DNA of 7,841 nt, from the NCBI GenBank assembly GCA_003450555.1, contig DMFQ01000415.1:966-8806 (forward strand), written 5' to 3'. Below the pieces are notes generated by a model, which was given only the letters and a program-made list of their open reading frames with translations, was not told where the DNA came from and made no database searches. The translations under genes were made by a program, and so were the position numbers. Origin of the DNA: Ktedonobacter sp. GTDB lineage: Bacteria; Chloroflexota; Ktedonobacteria; Ktedonobacterales; Ktedonobacteraceae. This document shows, piece after piece, positions 1 to 5,395 of this stretch. The stretch's first letter is position 1. Every line of letters starts with the position of its first letter.

Positions 1-725
1 ATGATTCCGAAGAGTATAAGCGGCCATATCGCTACTACCAGCCACCAGTTAGTCAGCCCGCTATCTTTGACAAGAAAAGTGATAAAACCAGCTATAACAC
101 CATTGACCGTGATATATGTATTCGTCACCGTTTGACGCCGCTCCGAGAAACGGGCCGTGTCTTCAACAAACAGTGAGTATTCTTCAAACTGTACCTCGGC
201 CATCTTTTGCTCGGGTTCCAGAGTCTTGACCAGGTGCTTAGTTGTATGTACCTGTATCACAGGCCTTCCTTCACGCTGGGCATAACTAACCACGTCGCCC
301 GTACCTCCCTTCCCTGCTGCTGGCTCTCCATTCCAGGCGGCCACTAACAGATCGCTGTAGTCCACAAGCCACTGTCCTACTGCCGTATACGCGTCATCGG
401 ATTGCGTATCAAAAGGTAATTGATGTATCACCTGGCAGCGCTTCAGCAAGCGATAGTAACGCTCCCGTGCCGGGCCAGGCTCAAAGTCATTCTCAAACCC
501 CTCGTAGGCGATGACACCTTCCAGCGGAATGCCCAGCTCTAATGCTGCTTCTGCGAAAAGCATATCGCTTCCTTCAGCAAGACCGGAAAGGGCGATTATT
601 CCGCCAGGGTGCTCCTGCTGTTCCTTCGCAAGGAGAGTATGAAAGGCCTCTGTAACAAATTGAACCGTCGCCTGGTCACCTAAATTTCGGTGCCCAGTTA
701 CCGCAATACGATAGTGAGTTGACAT
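1..725 (-). CDS. SLOG-domain protein with C-terminal membrane region (partial, runs off left edge)
   Basis: The reading frame is open from ATG at 725 to the window edge: 241 residues seen, C-terminus missing. A GGAG site (734-737) lies 8 nt before the ATG. Residues 1-160 look like a SLOG/LOG Rossmann-type nucleotide-binding domain: an opening strand ending in VTGHRNL (9-15), a glycine loop LSGLAEGSD (46-54) followed by a helix, and AAWNGEPAAGKGGTGDVV (129-146) near the expected phosphate-binding segment. After a linker comes EEYSLFVEDTARFSERRQTV (181-200), then two hydrophobic stretches (about 203-219 and 226-241). That block resembles, from memory, the juxtamembrane start of SLATT/RipA-like two-helix membrane proteins. 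Known of the family: SLOG domains paired with membrane effectors are proposed to sense nucleotide ligands in biological conflict systems. Ligand and function here are inferred. It is transcribed divergently from the DinB-like gene. No partner gene (nucleotidyltransferase, TIR) is visible on this side. Confidence 0.75.
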   Translation of the reverse strand, partial: MSTHYRIAVTGHRNLGDQATVQFVTEAFHTLLAKEQQEHPGGIIALSGLAEGSDMLFAEAALELGIPLEGVIAYEGFENDFEPGPARERYYRLLKRCQVIHQLPFDTQSDDAYTAVGQWLVDYSDLLVAAWNGEPAAGKGGTGDVVSYAQREGRPVIQVHTTKHLVKTLEPEQKMAEVQFEEYSLFVEDTARFSERRQTVTNTYITVNGVIAGFITFLVKDSGLTNWWLVVAIWPLILFGI

Positions 726-770
726 TTTTTTCACTCCACTTATGCTACACCTATCCGGTGCTATATCTCT

Positions 771-779
771 ATTATCGCA
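771..779 (-). promoter_or_regulatory. Possible extended -10 promoter for the SLOG gene
   Basis: On the minus strand the sequence reads TGCGATAAT, an extended -10 element (TG-n-hexamer) one base from TATAAT. It lies about 45 bp before the start codon at 725. I see no good -35 box at the right distance, which extended -10 promoters can lack. Inferred from sequence only. Confidence 0.35.
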
Positions 780-819
780 TACAACCCACAAATCAGGACA
801 AACCCTAACCGGCATTCTA

Positions 820-828
820 TGCTAAAAT
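820..828 (+). promoter_or_regulatory. Possible extended -10 promoter for the DinB-like gene
   Basis: TGCTAAAAT matches the extended -10 pattern with one mismatch in the hexamer, 45 bp before the ATG at 874. No convincing -35 box is visible. Together with the minus-strand element at 771-779 it would make the 148-bp gap a divergent promoter region. Confidence 0.35.
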
Positions 829-873
829 ACACCTACAAAAGACAACAGAATCATCATAAAAGGAGAAATCCCC

Positions 874-1362
874 ATGACAGAAAACCATACCTCACTAACA
901 ACGTTTTACAAAGGCTGGGATGTCTACCAACAAGAGCTGGGCAAGGCCATTGCGCCACTTACGTCCGAGCAACTTGCCCTGCGTGCCGCGCCCCACCTTC
1001 GCTCCATCTCAGAAATAGCCACCCACATCATCGCCGTACGTGCCAGGTGGTTTCACAATCTGATGGGTGAGGGCAACGAGGATATTGCCTCGATAGCAGA
1101 ATGGGATCGCGCAGATGCACCCGCGCGTAGCGCCGCCGAATTGGTCAGCGGTCTTGAGACAACATGGCAGTTGATCCAGGACGCGCTTGCTCGCTGGACA
1201 CCAGCCGACCTGGAGCACATCTTCGAGGGCACACGCAATGGAGAGGAATACCGGCTCTCACGCCAATGGGTGTTATGGCATGTGATCGAACACGATCTCC
1301 ACCACGGTGGTGAACTCTCCTTCTCGCTTGGGATGCATGGTCTGGCGGCTCCTGATCTGTAG
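874..1362 (+). CDS. DinB-like (DinB/DUF664 superfamily) four-helix-bundle protein
   Basis: 162 residues, the usual length of the DinB superfamily. AGGAG at 861-865 sits 8 nt before the ATG, which supports this start. Family signature: an early helix with the candidate metal ligand His51 (EIATHII), and a late helix with HVIEHDLHHGGE (136-147). His136, His140 and His143/144 supply the remaining candidate ligands and the typical HH-x-G-[QE] ending. Family knowledge: these cytosolic proteins bind a divalent metal through three histidines, and several act as thiol-dependent transferases (bacillithiol, mycothiol or glutathione S-transferases) or detoxification enzymes. The substrate cannot be read here. 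The gene is divergent from the SLOG gene and has its own promoter candidate. I see no terminator in the 116 bp before the MarR gene, but that gene has a strong promoter of its own, so the two need not be an operon. Confidence 0.8.
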   Translation: MTENHTSLTTFYKGWDVYQQELGKAIAPLTSEQLALRAAPHLRSISEIATHIIAVRARWFHNLMGEGNEDIASIAEWDRADAPARSAAELVSGLETTWQLIQDALARWTPADLEHIFEGTRNGEEYRLSRQWVLWHVIEHDLHHGGELSFSLGMHGLAAPDL

Positions 1363-1401
1363 CTAACAGAAGGTATCGCGACAACAAGTATGAGAACATC
1401 C

Positions 1402-1433
1402 CATGTCAAGCAGCCAACCTTGACATGCGTCAA
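1402..1433 (+). promoter_or_regulatory. Putative MarR operator: overlapping TGTCAA/TTGAC inverted repeats
   Basis: Two overlapping palindromes are present. CATGTCAAG (1402-1410) and CTTGACATG (1419-1427) form a perfect 9-bp inverted repeat with an 8-bp spacer. TTGAC (1420-1424) and GTCAA (1429-1433) form a second perfect one with a 4-bp spacer. The right-hand elements cover the -35 box, so a bound dimer would block RNA polymerase. TTGA/TCAA half-sites with a short spacer are typical of MarR-family operators. Autoregulation by the gene downstream is inferred. Confidence 0.6.
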
Positions 1434-1448
1434 ATTCCGTGCTATTAT
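1420..1448 (+). promoter_or_regulatory. Sigma-70-type promoter of the marR gene
   Basis: Consensus -35 TTGACA (1420-1425), a 17-bp spacer and -10 TATTAT (1443-1448). Transcription should begin near 1455, giving a short leader before the GTG at 1479. The promoter probably also serves the membrane-protein gene downstream. Confidence 0.75.
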
Positions 1449-1478
1449 TTAGACGGCTAAACAAAAAAGGATACGTTC

Positions 1479-1940
1479 GTGAGACAGATACAGGACTATA
1501 TCGGATTTCAGTTGCTCCAGATCCATAAAGCGCATCGTCGACTTGCTGAAGCAGCCTTGAACAAATTGGGAGTTCATACTGGTCAGGAATTGATCTTGCT
1601 CCAACTCTGGATCGAGGAAGGCATTCCACAATCACAGCTTGCCGCTTGCATGGAGGTCGAACCTCCAACGGCGACCAAAATGTTGCAGCGCATGGAGAGT
1701 GCTGGGCTGATCGTACGGAGACAGGACCCCGAGGATGCGCGTGTATCCCGCGTCTACCTGACCGCACGTGGCCGAGCGCTTGAACAACCTATCCTTGACG
1801 TGTGGAAGCAGCTCGAAGCACAAACCGTGACAGGCTTGTCACTCACTGAACAGGCACTCTTACATCGTTTGCTCCTACAGGTGTCCACGAACCTTTCCCA
1901 ACATGTTGTTCTCGCTGTTCACCCCGTTAGAGAGACGTAG
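1479..1940 (+). CDS. MarR-family winged-helix transcriptional regulator
   Basis: 153 residues with a GTG start. AAGG at 1467-1470 lies 8 nt upstream, and no in-frame ATG gives the full N-terminal dimerisation helix. The MarR core is clear: recognition region SQLAACMEVEPPTATKMLQR (52-71), then AGLIVRRQDPEDAR (75-88) forming the beta-wing with its usual Asp and Arg residues, then VYLTARGRAL (92-101). Flanking helices (4-30 and 103-145) form the dimer interface. The family binds palindromic operators as a dimer and is released by small ligands or oxidation. The single cysteine (57) is inside the DNA-binding domain, not at the N-terminal sensing position of OhrR-type proteins, so a ligand-responsive regulator is likelier. 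Its promoter carries matching inverted repeats. The DUF6069-like gene begins 69 bp downstream and is the likely co-regulated target. Confidence 0.9.
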   Translation: MRQIQDYIGFQLLQIHKAHRRLAEAALNKLGVHTGQELILLQLWIEEGIPQSQLAACMEVEPPTATKMLQRMESAGLIVRRQDPEDARVSRVYLTARGRALEQPILDVWKQLEAQTVTGLSLTEQALLHRLLLQVSTNLSQHVVLAVHPVRET

Positions 1941-1981
1941 AGTGAGGCTTTTTTTGAGGCATATTGTTTGCCGTCTAATAA

Positions 1982-1999
1982 TATTAAGTTAGTATTAAG
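1982..1999 (+). repeat. Short direct repeat TATTAAG, 11 bp apart
   Basis: TATTAAG occurs at 1982-1988 and 1993-1999, one helical turn apart, directly before the ribosome binding site of the membrane-protein gene. TTGAGG (1954-1959) and AATAAT (1977-1982), 17 bp apart, could also make a weak internal promoter. Chance is a fair explanation in such an AT-rich leader. Confidence 0.25.
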
Positions 2000-2009
2000 G
2001 AGAAAATGT

Positions 2010-2450
2010 ATGGCATCTATTACTAACACCACACCTCGTGCACGTTTTGCCACGCGCAAGCTCTTGTGGGTCGGACCGCTGGCCATCGTCGTCGTAGCCA
2101 TTGCCAATCTTATTATACGCACCATCGCGGTTGCGTTCTTCGGTGTTCCTGATAGGTTTCAGTACTTGCAGGCTCCATTCGTCATCGGCAGTACTGTCGT
2201 CTTTTTGTTACTGGCTCTGCTCGCCAGTGTGTTGGTTAATCGGTTCGCTCGGCGTCCCATCCGGTTCTACCGCGTGCTGGCGCTCGTCGCCTTGTTCGTT
2301 TCATTTCTTAATCCTGTCATGGCCTTTGTTGGCCTGTTCCCCGTTCCGGGTATGAATGTTCACATCTTTTGGACGATGATCGTGATGCATATCGTTTCCG
2401 CCATCATCGCTGTTGGTCTGCTCACGACACTAGCAAGCAAGCAGGCGTAG
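2010..2450 (+). CDS. DUF6069-like small integral membrane protein
   Basis: 146 residues from ATG 2010, chosen because AAGGAG (1997-2002) lies 7 nt before it. An earlier in-frame ATG at 1968 has no ribosome binding site and would add an unlikely basic N-terminus. There are four predicted membrane helices, about residues 18-42, 56-78, 88-110 and 120-141. A short basic loop (NRFARRP, 77-83) follows helix 2, and a histidine in helix 4 (MHIVSA, His127) resembles the one I recall in DUF6069 proteins. No enzymatic motif is visible and the function is unknown. It follows the MarR gene on the same strand, so the regulator probably controls it. The stop codon TAG (2448-2450) lies inside the first bases of a palindromic element, so the original C-terminus may have been altered by that insertion. 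Confidence 0.7.
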   Translation: MASITNTTPRARFATRKLLWVGPLAIVVVAIANLIIRTIAVAFFGVPDRFQYLQAPFVIGSTVVFLLLALLASVLVNRFARRPIRFYRVLALVALFVSFLNPVMAFVGLFPVPGMNVHIFWTMIVMHIVSAIIAVGLLTTLASKQA

Positions 2451-2557
2451 GGACCCGATTTATCGCGTCCCACGCGGGGTGGGGTGGGGCACCGCGCCTG
2501 ACCTGCTGGCAATCTGCCTCCCCACCACCCCTCGGACGCGATAAATCGAGTCCCTAC
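2447..2557. repeat. 111-bp palindromic element (MITE- or REP-like)
   Basis: Terminal arms 2447-2470 and 2534-2557 are 24-bp inverted repeats with one mismatch, both ending GTAGGGAC when read inward. Each arm is also close to self-palindromic: 2450-2471 pairs GGGAC with GTCCC around a CGAT/ATCG core. The interior has a G-rich run (GGGGTGGGGTGGGG, about 2476-2489) facing a C-rich run (2518-2531), extending the possible hairpin. There is no coding capacity. The structure resembles non-autonomous transposon remnants or REP-type repeats. A TA at each tip could be an IS630/mariner-like target duplication, but the repeat symmetry alone also explains it. Confidence 0.75.
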
Positions 2558-2803
2558 AGTTTTGCCAGAATTATGCGCAAATGGAAGCCTTTCTAAGCTC
2601 CATCCTACCTGAAATGTCTCTTTTCCTGAGCGCAAGGCGTATACTCTCTAACAAAAGAAAAATTCCAGGGAAATCCAATATGTTCCCTAAATATGCTGCA
2701 TAATGGCACAGAAGAAATAGCGGTAGGGGAAGATGGAAAGACAAGCAAATGAAGCGTCCTCTTAATCAATAATTCCCTCTTTCCTTCCTAAATTATACCT
2801 TTC
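2558..2803. other. Intergenic region with no recognisable gene
   Basis: This is the gene-free stretch between the palindromic element and the rel promoter. Only a weak 6-bp inverted repeat AGGGAA/TTCCCT (2667-2672, 2683-2688) stands out, and it lacks a T-run. Composition is more AT-rich than the flanking genes. Stops occur in all frames and I find no RNA gene or terminator I would defend. Confidence 0.5.
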
Positions 2804-2831
2804 TTGACACCTGTACGTCTCAGTCTATAAT
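2804..2831 (+). promoter_or_regulatory. Consensus sigma-70 promoter of the rel operon
   Basis: Perfect -35 TTGACA (2804-2809), a 16-bp spacer and perfect -10 TATAAT (2826-2831). Transcription should begin about 2838, leaving a leader of roughly 110 nt before the first rel gene. No GC-rich discriminator is visible between the -10 box and the likely start. Confidence 0.8.
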
Positions 2832-2857
2832 AGGAGTAGAAGAGGGTAGCCACACTA

Positions 2858-2885
2858 CATGCTCAGATGGAACAAACTGAGCATG
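2858..2885 (+). terminator. Leader hairpin with U-rich tail, possible attenuator of rel
   Basis: CATGCTCAG (2858-2866) and CTGAGCATG (2877-2885) form a perfect 9-bp stem with a 10-nt loop. GTTTGTTGTTTTC follows at once, a U-rich tail resembling an intrinsic terminator though interrupted by G. It lies between the promoter and the start codon of rel. A second stem, AACAAAC (2871-2877) with GTTTGTT (2886-2892), overlaps the first and cannot form with it. Attenuation is an inference. A simple mRNA-stabilising hairpin is the alternative. Confidence 0.4.
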
Positions 2886-2915
2886 GTTTGTTGTTTTCAT
2901 TATAGTAGGAAGTAA
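2859..2915 (+). CDS. Possible 18-codon leader peptide in the rel 5' leader
   Basis: An ATG at 2859 opens a frame encoding MLRWNKLSMVCCFHYSRK, stopping at TAA 2913-2915. It spans the leader hairpin, so a ribosome translating it would disrupt the stem. The only upstream purine-rich site (AGAGGG, 2841-2846) is 12 nt away, longer than ideal. There is no run of a single amino acid as in classical amino-acid attenuators. It could easily be a chance frame. Confidence 0.15.
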   Translation: MLRWNKLSMVCCFHYSRK

Positions 2916-2950
2916 TAGCAATAGATAACGTTTTTCGAGGTATCCCAACA

Positions 2951-5377
2951 ATGGCCATCAATCCAGAAGAGTCTCTGGCGCCCATGCATATGGCGACCCC
3001 CCCACAGGGGAGCACGTTGCAGGACCTTTTCGCCGAGACCAGTCAGTATCTTACTCCACAAGATATGGAGCAGATTGAACGTGCCTACGACCTCGCCAAT
3101 CGCGCCCATTTTGGCGTGCAGCGTCGCTCGGGTGAAGCGTATATCCAGCATCCCCTGGAAGTCGCGCTGCTCCTGGCCGATATGCGCATTGACGCCGATG
3201 GGATCACCGCCGCCCTATTGCATGATGTAGTAGAAGACACGACCTACTCGCTGGAAGACCTGCACGTAAAGTTCGGCGAGTCCGTCACAAATATTGTCGA
3301 TGGCGTCACTAAGTTCGACGCGCTGCTACCCGCTGTGAATCCAGTTCCGACAACAGGCGCTGAGACACTTCCTACTCAGAACAACGAGGCCACCCCAGCG
3401 CAAGCAGAAGAGCAGCGCCGCCAGCAGGCCAAAGAACTGAAGCGGCGGCAGCGCTCGGAGACCGTGCGCAAAATGCTGCTGGCAATGGCCGAAGATCCTC
3501 GCGTGGTCGTGCTTAAGCTGGCTGATCGCCTCCATAATATGCGCACGCTGGCCGTGATGAATCCCTTACAGCAGCAGAATAAGGCCCGCGAGACCAGCGA
3601 GATCTATGCTCCACTGGCCCGACGCCTGGGTATGGCCCTCGTGCAGGCGGAACTGGAAGACCTGGCCTTCTCGTACCTGGAGCCTGACAAGTATGCTCAG
3701 CTTGCTCGCGAAGTGGAAGAGGAATTGCACAAGCGTCAATCCTATATCGACGCGGTCTGCCACACCTTACAGGAAGAGATGGACCGGGCTGGTATCCATG
3801 CGGAAATACAGGCGTGGCAGAAGCACCTGGCGAGCATCAACCGCAAGTTGCAACAGAGCGGAGGCGATGTCGGTCAGATTCACGACCTCGTCTCTTTCCG
3901 CATCCTGGTGAACTCTGACCACGACTGCTATCTTGCCTTGGGACATATCCACGCGCTCTGGCGGCCCAAGGATGGACGCATCAAGGATTTTATTGCTACG
4001 CCGAAGTTGAACGGCTACCAGTCGCTGCACACAACGGTCTTCTGCCTGGATAACCGGCTGGCCGAGATTCAGATTCGCACGCACGACATGCAGCGCACCG
4101 CTGATTACGGCATCGCCAGCTATTGGTATCTAAAAGGGCGCGGCGAATCGCGCCTCTCCTACCAGGAGATGATCGCCTGGATCGAGCAATTGCGCGAGTG
4201 GCAGCGCGAATTGCCGCAGAGCGCCGACGAGTTTGTCGAGGCCGTTAAAGGAGACATCTTCCAGGAGCAGATCTTCGTCTTCACGCCAAAAGGTGAAGTG
4301 AAAGATCTGCCGCGCGGCTCGACGCCCCTTGATATGGCGTACCGCATCCATACCGATATCGGCGACCACTGCGCGGGAGCGCGCATCATCACCAACATGG
4401 CCGATACCGGTCGACTGGTGACGCGCCTGGTGCCGTTGGATTACGAGTTACAGGGTGGTGAGATCGTTGATATCGTGGTGAATCGCACAGCACATCCCAC
4501 CCGCGACTGGCTCTCGTTCGCGCGCACGGCAGCAGCGCGGACGAAGATTCGCCGCTACCTCAAGACCTATGAGCGCGAGATTGATCTCCAATTAGGGCGT
4601 GAGCGGCTGGACCTGGCCTTAAAAACGCTCGGCGTTGCAGGCGTCGGCGTAGTGCGCGAAGATGACTTTTCATCATGTACAGCCATGAAAAAGTTTGCCA
4701 CACTCGATGATATCTATGTGGCCTTGGGGCGCGAGGATGCCCAGGTTGAGACCGCCGTGGAGCATCTGCTCCCACTGCTTCAGAGCCGGGGCGATGTTGC
4801 GCCCCAACCCATGCCGAAAGCACGCCATGAGAGTGCGAGTGCCTCATCTGAGAAAAATGGGAGGGTGCAGCAGCCTTCTCTCTTTGCTTCACAAGATAGC
4901 CAGAGTGTGATCAATAAAACCTCTACGCAGGTCAAGCTCGCCCATTGTTGTTGCCCCATACCTGGTGACTCCATCTTGGGCCTCTACAATCCCGGCAAGG
5001 GCATGATCGTGCATCGCAGCGATTGCCGCACCCTGCGCCGTTTCGGGGAGCAGGCGCGCGAGCGTTTCGTAGAAGTCAACTGGTTGCAAATCGAACCGCA
5101 GCCTTACCTGGCGCCGATCACCATTGTGGCCCGCGACCGCGCCGGACTTTTACGCGATGTCGCCGCTGTTGTATCCGATGCGGGTATTAATATGATCGCA
5201 GTTACCTCCAGTACCAATGCTTCGTCGCAAAAGGCAGTGATCACTGCTACGCTGGAGATAGAGGCGATAGACCAGATCGATCGCATCTTTAAGCGTTTGC
5301 GGCAGGTGAAAAACGTCGTGAGCGTGAGTAGATCGCTCGCTACCAGGAACACATTGACATATCGCAGTATTGAATGA
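2951..5377 (+). CDS. rel: Long RelA/SpoT homologue: (p)ppGpp hydrolase intact, synthetase motifs diverged
   Basis: 808 residues, slightly longer than typical Rel. GAGG (2937-2940) lies 10 nt before the ATG. Order: HD hydrolase (about 40-200), synthetase (285-395), TGS (440-505), helical region, CCCPIPGD zinc-finger-type segment (666-673) with VHRSDC (687-692), and ACT (720-790). The HD residues of bifunctional Rel are all present: Arg58, His67, His91-Asp92, Glu95-Asp96 and Asp192 in LADRLHNMR. The synthetase keeps GRIKDFIA (342-349, RXKD-type), NGYQSLHTT (354-362), Asp312 and EIQIRT (372-377). However, the family motif GR-x-KH-x-YS reads AWQKHLAS (288-295), with Trp289 where an ATP-binding Arg is expected, and MH-x-x-AEYG-x-A-x-HW reads with Gln381, Asp385 and Tyr391. 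I infer a hydrolase-leaning, SpoT-like enzyme; residual synthesis is possible. A low-complexity insertion (about 124-168) lies within the HD domain. It is first in an operon with the second RSH gene. Confidence 0.93.
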   Translation: MAINPEESLAPMHMATPPQGSTLQDLFAETSQYLTPQDMEQIERAYDLANRAHFGVQRRSGEAYIQHPLEVALLLADMRIDADGITAALLHDVVEDTTYSLEDLHVKFGESVTNIVDGVTKFDALLPAVNPVPTTGAETLPTQNNEATPAQAEEQRRQQAKELKRRQRSETVRKMLLAMAEDPRVVVLKLADRLHNMRTLAVMNPLQQQNKARETSEIYAPLARRLGMALVQAELEDLAFSYLEPDKYAQLAREVEEELHKRQSYIDAVCHTLQEEMDRAGIHAEIQAWQKHLASINRKLQQSGGDVGQIHDLVSFRILVNSDHDCYLALGHIHALWRPKDGRIKDFIATPKLNGYQSLHTTVFCLDNRLAEIQIRTHDMQRTADYGIASYWYLKGRGESRLSYQEMIAWIEQLREWQRELPQSADEFVEAVKGDIFQEQIFVFTPKGEVKDLPRGSTPLDMAYRIHTDIGDHCAGARIITNMADTGRLVTRLVPLDYELQGGEIVDIVVNRTAHPTRDWLSFARTAAARTKIRRYLKTYEREIDLQLGRERLDLALKTLGVAGVGVVREDDFSSCTAMKKFATLDDIYVALGREDAQVETAVEHLLPLLQSRGDVAPQPMPKARHESASASSEKNGRVQQPSLFASQDSQSVINKTSTQVKLAHCCCPIPGDSILGLYNPGKGMIVHRSDCRTLRRFGEQARERFVEVNWLQIEPQPYLAPITIVARDRAGLLRDVAAVVSDAGINMIAVTSSTNASSQKAVITATLEIEAIDQIDRIFKRLRQVKNVVSVSRSLATRNTLTYRSIE

Positions 5378-5395
5378 TAGATAAGAACTAGACCG

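Noticed and set aside
819..1070. Plus-strand open frame overlapping the DinB-like gene
   Set aside because: It has a composition unlike a real protein, starts within the probable -10 region and is a frame-shadow of the DinB-like gene.
1968..2009. Upstream ATG extending the DUF6069-like protein by 14 residues
   Set aside because: No ribosome binding site precedes it, whereas AAGGAG is ideally placed for ATG 2010.
2360..2635. Open frames on both strands across the palindromic element
   Set aside because: Symmetry of the inverted repeat keeps frames open on both strands. There is no ribosome binding site and no recognisable protein.
2667..2688. AGGGAA/TTCCCT hairpin as a terminator
   Set aside because: The stem is only 6 bp with no T-run, so it is well within chance expectation.
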